A stretch of 5,331 nt of DNA from an uncultured Clostridium sp. (GCA_934438135.1 CAKSBP010000095.1:1-5331); one strand, 5' to 3'; counted from the first letter of the stretch, positions 1-5,051 are shown. The notes: generated by a model not told the origin, from the letters alone. Translations and numbers: made by a program.

Positions 1-75
1 TCGGGGTGACAGGATTCGAACCTGCGACCTCTTGATCCCAAATCAAGCGCTCTAGCCAAGCTGAGCCACACCCCG
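1..75 (-). tRNA. tRNA-Pro(UGG)
   Basis: On the minus strand this folds into a full cloverleaf. The acceptor stem is CGGGGTG/CACCCCG, the D-stem GCTC/GAGC and the anticodon stem CTTGA/TCAAG. The loop TTTGGGA puts anticodon TGG at 40-38, and the T-arm is GCAGG-TTCGAAT-CCTGT. The discriminator A is base 1 of the window, so whether CCA is encoded cannot be seen. It lies about 60 nt downstream of a consensus promoter and is probably the first gene of a tRNA cluster that continues off the left edge. Confidence 0.97.
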
Positions 76-137
76 ATGGTGCTTATCTATTTTTTCCGTG
101 CCGCTTATGTTTTCGTTACCGCCGCGACGCAAGACAT

Positions 138-166
138 ATTATAGTATAAGCAAACCCATATGTCAA
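138..166 (-). promoter_or_regulatory. Consensus sigma-A promoter of the tRNA-Pro unit
   Basis: The minus strand shows a perfect -35 TTGACA (166-161), a 17-bp spacer and a perfect -10 TATAAT (143-138). Transcription would start near base 131, giving a leader of about 55 nt before tRNA-Pro. The leader is GC-rich relative to its surroundings. A 12/12 match with ideal spacing fits a strong stable-RNA promoter. Confidence 0.92.
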
Positions 167-220
167 CACTTTTTTTGAATTTTTTTTATTTTTTTCAAAA
201 ACCCCTAATTTCCAAGGTTC

Positions 221-700
221 TTAGACATAATTAATCGTAAAATGGGCTTCCCCTTTTGAGTCAATTTCCATTAAAATATAACTTGGTCTGTGACCTGACT
301 GGCGTGGCAAAGAAATGCTGCCAGGGTTCAATGCAATAACATCTCCCGTCTGATCCACTATGGGTACATGAGTATGTCCGAACATAACAATATCTGCACC
401 ACGAAGTCTTGCAGCCTCTTTTAAATTATCTAATCCAAAATATACACCATATTTATGTCCATGAGTTAAATATACTGTATAGTTTCCAATTTTTAAAATC
501 TTTTCTTTCAGCAGATTTGTAAAGTAATCGTTATTTCCTGCAATAAATTCTGTTCTGCATCCAACATGTCCTGCTATATACTCTTCGCTGCCCTCTACGT
601 CGCCCAGATGAATAAACAAATCAATTGCTCCAACTTTATTCAAAATGTTTAGCAGATTAGAATCTCTCCCATGTGAATCACTTACTATCAGTATTTTCAT
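221..700 (-). CDS. ysnB: YfcE/YsnB-family metallophosphoesterase
   Basis: This 159-residue protein is a compact calcineurin-like metallophosphoesterase of the YfcE/MJ0936 type, expected to be cytoplasmic and to use two divalent metals. The metal-binding motifs appear in order: D8-x-H10 (SDSHG), GD34, GNND 55-58, H80-G-H82 and the GHTH motif 108-111, followed by NPGS 125-128. Its length is normal for the family. Relatives hydrolyse phosphodiester model substrates in vitro, but the physiological substrate is not established. The start has an AGAGG ribosome binding site 5 nt upstream. It follows rdgB by 26 nt, the same pairing as ysnA(rdgB)-ysnB in Bacillus subtilis, so the two are almost certainly co-transcribed. 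No convincing terminator follows the stop. The next element is the tRNA-Pro promoter, so read-through into the tRNA unit is possible. Confidence 0.93.
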   Translation of the reverse strand: MKILIVSDSHGRDSNLLNILNKVGAIDLFIHLGDVEGSEEYIAGHVGCRTEFIAGNNDYFTNLLKEKILKIGNYTVYLTHGHKYGVYFGLDNLKEAARLRGADIVMFGHTHVPIVDQTGDVIALNPGSISLPRQSGHRPSYILMEIDSKGEAHFTINYV

Positions 701-726
701 ATTTGCCTCTTTCTATACAAAAATGT

Positions 727-1323
727 TTAATTGAGCTTATCTTTAATGATTTCTTTCATTGCCTTCAGGGCTTTTCCTCTATGACTGATTTCATTTTTCT
801 GATCTGGCGTTAGTTCTGCAGTAGTACAGTTAAACTGTGGTACATAAAAAATAGGATCGTAACCAAATCCTTCTGTTCCCACTTCTTCGTATCCTATCCG
901 TCCTTCAATTGTTTCTTTTGTGGTATATGTTTCTCCATTTGGCAGTACACAGGCAATGGCACAGACAAAACGAGCACTTCTTTCGTCTCCTTCTGCATCT
1001 GCAAGCTTATCTATAATTGACTGATTTTTAATAGAATATGGTGTATTTTCACCCATATAACGCGCAGATAAAATTCCTGGTGCTTTATCTAGATAATCTA
1101 CTTCCAGCCCCGAATCGTCAGCTAAAACAATATCCTGACACTGCTCTGCAATAGCTTTCGCCTTAATCATTGCATTTTCTTCAAAGGTGCTTCCATTTTC
1201 CACAATGTCAGCTTTAATTCCAGCTTCTTTCATAGATAAGATTTCACATCCAAGGTCCTTTAAAATCATTTTGACTTCTTTCATTTTCCCAGCATTTCCA
1301 GTCGCAAATATTATTCGTTTCAT
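727..1323 (-). CDS. rdgB: RdgB/HAM1 XTP/dITP diphosphatase
   Basis: This 198-residue protein is a non-canonical purine NTP pyrophosphatase. The family hydrolyses ITP, dITP and XTP to the monophosphate plus PPi, keeping deaminated purines out of DNA and RNA. It is a soluble, Mg-dependent dimer. The family signatures are all present: the N-terminal ATGNxGKxxE motif (7-16), the catalytic ADDSGLEVD segment (68-76) with D69 and D70, PGILSARY (82-89), GFGYDP (152-157) and the C-terminal SHRGKA (180-185). The length matches the family. The start carries an AGAGG ribosome binding site about 6 nt upstream. The gene is 23 nt downstream of the amidase and 26 nt upstream of ysnB, so it sits in the middle of a three-gene transcription unit. 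No promoter of its own was found. Confidence 0.96.
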   Translation of the reverse strand: MKRIIFATGNAGKMKEVKMILKDLGCEILSMKEAGIKADIVENGSTFEENAMIKAKAIAEQCQDIVLADDSGLEVDYLDKAPGILSARYMGENTPYSIKNQSIIDKLADAEGDERSARFVCAIACVLPNGETYTTKETIEGRIGYEEVGTEGFGYDPIFYVPQFNCTTAELTPDQKNEISHRGKALKAMKEIIKDKLN

Positions 1324-1346
1324 TATCTTCCTCTTTTCCTCGTATA

Positions 1347-2348
1347 TTATTCTAATGTCTGCTTTATGCCTTTATATATTCCCTCTGCCAGCTTCTGCTG
1401 GTTTTCTGTCTCTAGCAGGTATTTTAGTTCCTTTGCATTGGAAATAAATCCTAGTTCAACCAGTGCAAGAGGTACCTTCGAATTTCGTATTATGTAAATA
1501 CGCTTTCCGTTTACCAGTCCTCTATTATTTTTTCCTGTCACTGTAACAAGCTTTTTCAGACATGCAGATGCCAAGTTCTTGGACGAAACAGAGCCATTTT
1601 TTCCTGTACTATATAATACCTCAATCCCATTGGCATTCAAATTATCGCTACTGTTGCAGTGAATACTAATACAGATGTCCGGCATAATTTCATTTATAAA
1701 TGTTAAACGTTCCTGAGGTGATAAATACTGATCGCCTGTTCTTGTATAAAAAACTTTAACAGATGGATCATTCTGCAGCATTTTCCCTGATTTTTGGGCA
1801 ACTGCCAAATTAATGTCCTTTTCCTGATATTTTTTATCATCTGTCTGAGTTCCGCTGTCAATTCCACCATGTCCAGCATCAATTACAATTATTTTTTTAT
1901 ACAATTCATTTGGTTTGAATATTCTTATATAGATATCATTTTTATCCTGAAAGGAATCAAATACATAAATAGAATCCAGCTTCATCAAAAAACCTATATT
2001 ATATTTTTTATTTCCTACAGGGTTCTTTATCTTTTTTACTTCTGCATGAATATTTACAGGTTCTGCATGAAAAATAGTTTTCCCGTTTGTCTCTAAAAAA
2101 ATTTGAACTTCTTTAGAGACCGGGTTCTCCTTTAGTGTCACATCACAGACGGATGCTTCCGCTTTCTGTATTTTCAAATAGCCAGAGCATTCTGACAGCA
2201 GTTCTTCCGTATTATTTGAAAATTTATCTTCAGATAATATTTTTGCAGTGGATTTTACATAAGCAGGCCGAATAAAGGACCACGAGATACATAAGCATAA
2301 TAAAACTATACTTTGAAAAATGAAAAGCTTTAATATCCCTTTTTCCAC
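1347..2348 (-). CDS. Membrane-anchored N-acetylmuramoyl-L-alanine amidase (Amidase_3)
   Basis: This is a zinc-dependent peptidoglycan amidase that cleaves the bond between MurNAc and L-Ala of the stem peptide outside the membrane. Residue numbers here count from the upstream TTG at 2363; subtract 5 for the preferred start. There is a hydrophobic segment at 11-29 (uncleaved anchor or signal peptide), then an unassigned region of about 125 residues, then the catalytic domain from about 157 to the end. Zinc ligands are H165 (IDAGHGG), E181 (QEKDIN) and H235 (SIHCN), with catalytic E303 (LVELGFISN). The reading frame extends to TTG 2363-2361, but the only good Shine-Dalgarno, GGAGG, overlaps that TTG and lies 8 nt before GTG 2348-2346. 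GTG is therefore preferred, giving 333 residues. The gene is followed by rdgB after 23 nt. A spore-germination role like CwlD cannot be claimed, because the domain layout differs. Confidence 0.93.
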   Translation of the reverse strand: MEKGILKLFIFQSIVLLCLCISWSFIRPAYVKSTAKILSEDKFSNNTEELLSECSGYLKIQKAEASVCDVTLKENPVSKEVQIFLETNGKTIFHAEPVNIHAEVKKIKNPVGNKKYNIGFLMKLDSIYVFDSFQDKNDIYIRIFKPNELYKKIIVIDAGHGGIDSGTQTDDKKYQEKDINLAVAQKSGKMLQNDPSVKVFYTRTGDQYLSPQERLTFINEIMPDICISIHCNSSDNLNANGIEVLYSTGKNGSVSSKNLASACLKKLVTVTGKNNRGLVNGKRIYIIRNSKVPLALVELGFISNAKELKYLLETENQQKLAEGIYKGIKQTLE

Positions 2349-2356
2349 TTTATTTT

Positions 2357-2361
2357 CCTCC
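2357..2361 (-). promoter_or_regulatory. Ribosome binding site that decides the amidase start
   Basis: GGAGG on the minus strand (2361-2357) is followed by 8 nt and then GTG at 2348. The alternative TTG at 2363 supplies the first G of this site and would sit almost at the predicted transcript 5' end, leaving it no binding site of its own. Confidence 0.75.
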
Positions 2362-2371
2362 AACTGCTCTA

Positions 2372-2400
2372 ATTATAATATAATTTCTGACTATAAACAA
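2372..2400 (-). promoter_or_regulatory. Sigma-A promoter for amidase-rdgB-ysnB
   Basis: A perfect -10 TATAAT (2377-2372) is preceded after exactly 17 bp by TTGTTT (2400-2395), which matches the -35 consensus at 3 of 6 positions. The -35 lies inside the last codons of the methyltransferase gene. Transcription would begin near 2365, giving a leader of about 17 nt that just contains the GGAGG of the amidase. This would let the three downstream genes be expressed independently of the methyltransferase. Confidence 0.6.
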
Positions 2401-3551
2401 TTGGAATCTCTTTTTTTCGGTGGCTTTGGACCTAAATACTGGTAGTAATAAGTTTTGAGCATGCCATTGTAAATCTTTCTATTTTTGGTTGCTTTTCTTC
2501 CAATGGCATTTTCCGCTCCATCATAACCAGAAATAATAAAATAGGACCAGGTATCCAAAGCACTAAATACTTTTCCAATATCACCATAAAGTGCTGGCAT
2601 GTCCTTTTTCTCTTCCAAACGTTCACCATATGGGGGATTCGTAATAATAAATCCATATTTCTTAGAATTTTTTAAATTATGGAAATCCTGCTGTTGAAAA
2701 TGGATATACTGTTCCACTTCTGCTCTTTCCGCATTTTCACGAGCTGCCTTAATTACATCTGGATCCAAATCAAATGCCTGAATATGCATGCTAACATCTC
2801 TGTTAATACCTTTATAAGCTTCATCTATGGCATTATACCAGGCTTTTTGTGGAATTATGTTTGTCCATTGCTCTGCAAGGAAAGAACGGTTAATTCCAGG
2901 TGCAATATTTGCTCCAATCATAGCAGCCTCGATCGCGATGGTACCACTTCCACAAAACGGATCTACTAAAATTCTGTCTTTATGCCATGGTGTCAGCATA
3001 ATGAGGGCAGCTGCCAATGTCTCACTAAGTGGAGCCTTGGCAGTTGCCTTTCTATACCCACGCTTATGAAGTGAAACTCCTGTTGTGTCCAAGCAAATCA
3101 GCACTTCATCTTTTAAAATATTTACTCTGATTGGATATTTTACTCCATTCTCCTCCAACCATGATACCTTGTAAACCTGTTTCATTCTTTCTACAATGGC
3201 TTTTTTTACAATAGACTGGATATCTGAAGGACTCATTAATTCGCTTTTTACCGGCGTTGCCTTCGTAACCCAGAACTTCGCATCCTGAGGTAGGAACTGT
3301 TCCCAAGGAAGACTTTTTGTTGCTTCAAAAAGTTCATCAAATGTTTTTGCCTTAAACTTTCCAACTTTAATCATGACACGCTCAGCAGTTCTTAAGAAAA
3401 TATTTGCTCTGGCAATCGCAGATGTATCACCATGAAATGTAATTCTTCCATCCTCAACCAGATCAATTTCATATCCTAATTGTGTAATTTCCCGTTTTAG
3501 AACTGCTTCTATTCCAAAATGGCAGGGTGCCACGTACTCTAACTGTTTCAT
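2391..3551 (-). CDS. rlmL: THUMP-domain class I RNA methyltransferase (RlmL/YpsC-like)
   Basis: This 386-residue protein belongs to the THUMP + UPF0020 family. The family includes the N-terminal half of E. coli RlmKL, which makes m2G2445 in 23S rRNA, and B. subtilis YpsC. An N-terminal ferredoxin-like/THUMP RNA-binding region spans roughly 1-160, and the linker motif LHKRGYR is at 161-167. The Rossmann methyltransferase domain follows, with the SAM-binding motif DPFCGSGT (197-204), the acidic FDLDP (260-264) and the catalytic NPPYGERL (305-312), typical of exocyclic-amine N-methylation. The protein stops where the RlmK domain of the E. coli fusion would begin, which is normal for Firmicutes. 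The ribosome binding site AAAGGAG lies 8 nt before the ATG. It follows the rhodanese gene by 47 nt and has its own promoter. The family assignment is firm. The exact target nucleotide, and so the symbol, is inferred by homology. Confidence 0.93.
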   Translation of the reverse strand: MKQLEYVAPCHFGIEAVLKREITQLGYEIDLVEDGRITFHGDTSAIARANIFLRTAERVMIKVGKFKAKTFDELFEATKSLPWEQFLPQDAKFWVTKATPVKSELMSPSDIQSIVKKAIVERMKQVYKVSWLEENGVKYPIRVNILKDEVLICLDTTGVSLHKRGYRKATAKAPLSETLAAALIMLTPWHKDRILVDPFCGSGTIAIEAAMIGANIAPGINRSFLAEQWTNIIPQKAWYNAIDEAYKGINRDVSMHIQAFDLDPDVIKAARENAERAEVEQYIHFQQQDFHNLKNSKKYGFIITNPPYGERLEEKKDMPALYGDIGKVFSALDTWSYFIISGYDGAENAIGRKATKNRKIYNGMLKTYYYQYLGPKPPKKRDSNCL

Positions 3552-3580
3552 TTTTTGTTCTCCTTTGTTTTTATAGTTCT

Positions 3581-3609
3581 ATTATGGCCAAAGATTTTCT
3601 ATTCGTCAA
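3581..3609 (-). promoter_or_regulatory. Sigma-A promoter for the RNA methyltransferase
   Basis: TTGACG (3609-3604) is followed by a 17-bp spacer and CATAAT (3586-3581). Each hexamer matches 5 of 6 consensus positions. The -35 uses the last codons of the rhodanese gene. Transcription would start near 3574, about 22 nt before the methyltransferase ATG and just upstream of its AAAGGAG site. Confidence 0.72.
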
Positions 3610-3910
3610 CGGATAATTTCCCCCTATATGCATGTATTCCGCCATAAACACTCACAATATGGTAACCCTGTTTAGAAAGCTTACGTCCAATCTGAAGACT
3701 TACGTTGCCTCGCTCACAGTACAAAATGAATGTATACTTTTTGGGAAGATTCATCTCAATTTCCTCATTTTCTTCATCATATGGAACATTAATAGCGCCT
3801 TTTATATGACCTTCTTGATACTCCTCCTGGCTTCTTAAATCAATAATAACCACTCCTGTTTCTCTTATGTATTTCCAAATATCTTTTGCAGGTATTGTAA
3901 TGAGACTCAT
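3599..3910 (-). CDS. Single-domain rhodanese-like protein
   Basis: This 103-residue cytoplasmic protein is one rhodanese domain, a fold that moves sulfane sulfur on a catalytic cysteine persulfide. Visible landmarks are the N-terminal IIDLRSQEEYQEGHIKGAINVP segment (positions 22-43), which contains the DxR and GHI-x-GA-x-N(V/I)P signatures, and the active-site loop C65-ERGNVS. The C-terminal GG (90-91) precedes the last helix. The sixth loop position, often Arg in thiosulfate sulfurtransferases, is Val here, so the donor preference may differ. The ribosome binding site is GGTGGTGAT, which matches the extended anti-Shine-Dalgarno complement at 8 of 10 positions, counting the T before it. The gene starts a new transcription unit just after a strong terminator and leads into the methyltransferase gene. 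The real sulfur donor and acceptor cannot be told from sequence. Confidence 0.9.
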   Translation of the reverse strand: MSLITIPAKDIWKYIRETGVVIIDLRSQEEYQEGHIKGAINVPYDEENEEIEMNLPKKYTFILYCERGNVSLQIGRKLSKQGYHIVSVYGGIHAYRGKLSVDE

Positions 3911-3937
3911 AAAATCACCACCACATATTCTACTATA

Positions 3938-3966
3938 AGTATATTCATTTCTTGGAGTAATGTGTA
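3938..3966 (-). promoter_or_regulatory. Candidate sigma-A promoter for the rhodanese gene
   Basis: TACACA (3966-3961, 4/6) is followed by a 17-bp spacer and TATACT (3943-3938, 5/6) on the minus strand. The -35 abuts the terminator of the preceding gene. A promoter is needed somewhere in this 55-bp gap because the terminator isolates the downstream genes, which supports the call despite the modest -35. Confidence 0.5.
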
Positions 3967-4003
3967 AAAAGTCCGGGACTTTTTTTATATCCCGGACTTT
4001 TTT
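3966..4003 (-). terminator. Strong intrinsic terminator after the N/S-rich gene (symmetric)
   Basis: A 13-bp perfect stem, AAAAAGTCCGGGA (3966-3978) with TCCCGGACTTTTT (3990-4002), encloses an 11-nt loop. On the minus strand the GC core is followed by five T. On the plus strand it is followed by six T, so it can work in both directions. It lies 21 nt past the stop of the 56-codon gene, which is its obvious client; no plus-strand gene needs it. Confidence 0.9.
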
Positions 4004-4023
4004 GTAGTTTTTTGACTTTCCTG

Positions 4024-4194
4024 CTATCTATAGCTGTTCTTAGAACTGTTGTTGTAGTTTTTGCTTGCATTATTCTGTGAAGAATTATTGCTTTCATTGT
4101 TCTGTGAAGAATTTCTCTCGCTTTCATTTTTGTAGCAGTTCTTAGAAGAACTATTCTGAGAAGAATTTGTTTCGTTATTATATTTGTTTGCCAT
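4024..4194 (-). CDS. Small Asn/Ser-rich repeat protein (56 aa, unknown function)
   Basis: This is a short gene that length cut-offs would miss. It reads ATG at 4194-4192 to TAG at 4026-4024 and encodes 56 residues. The start has a textbook AGGAGGT ribosome binding site with 7 nt between it and the ATG. A strong terminator follows 21 nt after the stop, and a promoter candidate lies upstream, so it is a complete monocistronic unit. The product is extremely rich in Asn and Ser, with Lys, Gln, Glu and some Tyr. It has one Cys and no Leu, Ile, Val, Phe or Trp, so it should be disordered and soluble. It divides cleanly into 9-residue units (NSSQNSSSK, NCYKNESER, NSSQNNESN, NSSQNNASK, NYNNSSKNS) after a 9-residue start. 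The composition recalls gamma-type small acid-soluble spore proteins of bacilli, but no GPR protease site or real homology is visible. I do not recognise the family. Confidence 0.82.
   Translation of the reverse strand: MANKYNNETNSSQNSSSKNCYKNESERNSSQNNESNNSSQNNASKNYNNSSKNSYR
4033..4194 (-). repeat. 27-bp tandem repeats inside the N/S-rich gene
   Basis: The coding sequence is six diverged 27-bp units (nine codons each). At DNA level the plus-strand core TTCTGNGAAGAATT recurs at 4073, 4100 and 4154, spaced 27 and 54 bp, with more diverged units filling the gap. This suggests growth of the gene by tandem duplication followed by drift. Confidence 0.75.
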
Positions 4195-4234
4195 AATGCA
4201 ACCTCCTAAAAATGAATTAATTAAACTACAGGTA

Positions 4235-4264
4235 TAGTATTTGCCTTTTTAAAACTTTTATACA
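4235..4264 (-). promoter_or_regulatory. Sigma-G/sigma-F-like promoter candidate for the N/S-rich gene
   Basis: TGTATA (4264-4259) is followed by a 17-bp spacer and AATACTA (4241-4235) on the minus strand. The Bacillus sigma-G pattern, from memory, is roughly TGAATA, 17-18 bp, CATACTA, so this matches 5/6 and 6/7. No comparable sigma-A pair was found here. Transcription would start near 4228, giving a leader of about 34 nt. The sigma assignment is inference. Confidence 0.42.
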
Positions 4265-4306
4265 TAAAACAAATTAAAAAAAATGTTGAAAACTTAGTTT
4301 TAGTAG

Positions 4307-4335
4307 TTGATTTTTTGGAAATTATATATTATAAT
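4307..4335 (+). promoter_or_regulatory. Sigma-A promoter for the putative small RNA
   Basis: TTGATT (4307-4312, 4/6), a 17-bp spacer and a perfect TATAAT (4330-4335) lie on the plus strand, the only such signal on this strand in the intergenic region. Start of transcription is expected near 4340-4342. No protein gene follows, only a structured segment ending in a terminator-like hairpin. Confidence 0.62.
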
Positions 4336-4341
4336 AAACAT

Positions 4342-4463
4342 GTGTTAAGAGTTCACCCCTTAAATGAACTCTGATTCGCACACTATATAACCCCTTATTA
4401 ATTATTTATACTCCCCTCATCGAAGCACCGTCATGGCTCCCCCTTGACGGTGCTTCATTTTGC
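4342..4463 (+). ncRNA. Putative C-rich small RNA (about 120 nt)
   Basis: A transcript from the upstream promoter would contain no usable reading frame but clear structure. Hairpin 1 pairs AGAGTTCA (4348-4355) with TGAACTCT (4365-4372), possibly extended by GTGT (4342-4345) with ACAC (4380-4383). An AT-rich linker follows. Hairpin 2 pairs GAAGCACCGTCA (4422-4433) with TGACGGTGCTTC (4445-4456) and would end the RNA. Four C-tracts are present: 4356-4359 in loop 1, 4391-4394 and 4413-4416 in the linker, and 4439-4443 in loop 2. All four are predicted single-stranded. Exposed C-rich motifs are the seed regions of Firmicutes small RNAs such as RsaE/RoxS, which bind G-rich ribosome binding sites of mRNAs. 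By analogy this is a candidate trans-acting regulator. The family is not recognised, and both the ends and expression are inferred. Confidence 0.6.
4422..4463 (+). terminator. Terminator-like hairpin at the end of the putative small RNA
   Basis: A perfect 12-bp stem (4422-4433 with 4445-4456) with an 11-nt loop holding CCCCC is followed by ATTTTGC and, a little later, another five T. The T-tract is short and interrupted, so termination may be partial. On the minus strand no T-run follows, which fixes the direction as plus. Confidence 0.65.
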
Positions 4464-4482
4464 ACTTTTTAACTAAATTTTC

Positions 4483-4525
4483 AAAAAGTAAAAAAGGAAC
4501 CAATTAATTAAAAATTGATTCCTTT
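4483..4525 (-). terminator. Intrinsic terminator of the DUF1700 gene
   Basis: On the minus strand AAAGGAATCAATT (4525-4513) pairs with AATTGGTTCCTTT (4505-4493) as a 13-bp stem with one U-G wobble and a 7-nt loop, followed by TTTTTTACTTTTT. On the plus strand the wobble becomes an A-C mismatch, which points to minus-strand use. The stem begins 4 nt after the DUF1700 stop codon. Confidence 0.85.
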
Positions 4526-4529
4526 CATT

Positions 4530-5000
4530 CTACCTTTGAAATATCGCCATTAATAATCGAATTAATACATAACATAACAATATTGGAATTCCAACCGTAA
4601 AGAATACTTTTGCTACAAATCCCAGAATTATAAATAGGACTAATAATACAGCTGCAATCACAACACCTCTTCTTATACTAGACCAGACATCCTTTCCGGA
4701 TTGATTAAAATCATTCTGTTCATTTCTTTGATATGTTTCATACGTTTCATTATTATAATAGGAAGCATTTTTTCCCTGGCCTGTATACTTATATTCATCT
4801 GACATCTTATAACTCTCAATAATGGTTTGAGCAATTAACCTCGGATCGCCTATATTCTCTATCTCTTTTTGTTGATTCAATGCATCTCCTGCAGAAGAAA
4901 TATAATCGTCATAATATCTTATATGCTCTTCTACTTTATAAGATGGCATCTCTTGCTCTAGTAAATCCCTTAAAATATTCAGAAACTCTATTTTATCCAT
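4530..5000 (-). CDS. DUF1700/HAAS-type membrane protein
   Basis: This 156-residue protein has an N-terminal HAAS-like helical domain (about 1-65). It carries the typical start MDKIEFLNILRDLL, a YYDDYI motif (29-34) and the closing IGDPRLIAQTIIESY (50-64). A polar Tyr/Asn/Gln-rich linker (about 66-105) follows, then two hydrophobic segments, about 112-130 and 132-151, forming a C-terminal membrane hairpin. The family is common in Firmicutes and is often encoded next to PadR-type regulators. No molecular function is established. Here it stands alone, with no PadR gene on either side within the window. The ribosome binding site AAGGAG lies 7 nt before the ATG. Promoter and terminator candidates flank it, so it is probably monocistronic, placed between a tRNA operon and the small-RNA region. 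Confidence 0.87.
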   Translation of the reverse strand: MDKIEFLNILRDLLEQEMPSYKVEEHIRYYDDYISSAGDALNQQKEIENIGDPRLIAQTIIESYKMSDEYKYTGQGKNASYYNNETYETYQRNEQNDFNQSGKDVWSSIRRGVVIAAVLLVLFIILGFVAKVFFTVGIPILLCYVLIRLLMAIFQR

Positions 5001-5051
5001 TTATATTCTCCTTCTACCATTATTCCATTTACTTCAACTTATTAATTCATT

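Noticed and set aside
77..130. GC-rich repeats GCGGC in the tRNA-Pro leader
   Set aside because: The copies are direct, not inverted, and form no stem. No T-box or riboswitch features were seen.
197..220. Possible terminator after ysnB
   Set aside because: On the minus strand GAACCTT can pair with GGGGTTT only with several G-U pairs, and fewer than four T follow. It is too weak to call.
1187..1447. Plus-strand reading frame of 86 codons
   Set aside because: It is the antisense of rdgB and the amidase 3' end, with no ribosome binding site or family resemblance; both sense genes are well supported.
1794..2096. Plus-strand reading frame of 100 codons inside the amidase
   Set aside because: It is antisense to a gene with intact zinc-binding motifs. 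Its Phe/Ile/Tyr-rich translation is typical of reversed AT-rich coding DNA.
3966..4003. Symmetric GTCCGGGA inverted repeat considered as an operator or mobile-element end
   Set aside because: Its flanking A and T runs and its position just after a stop codon are fully explained by an intrinsic terminator.
3945..4127. Minus-strand reading frame of 60 codons
   Set aside because: It overlaps the N/S-rich gene in another frame and runs through the terminator hairpin. It has no ribosome binding site, whereas the frame ending at 4024 has a perfect one.
4364..4390. Eight-codon plus-strand reading frame inside the putative small RNA (ATG at 4364)
   Set aside because: The ATG follows a C-rich loop with no Shine-Dalgarno, and part of it lies in the hairpin stem. 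The other ATGs in the transcript give even shorter peptides.
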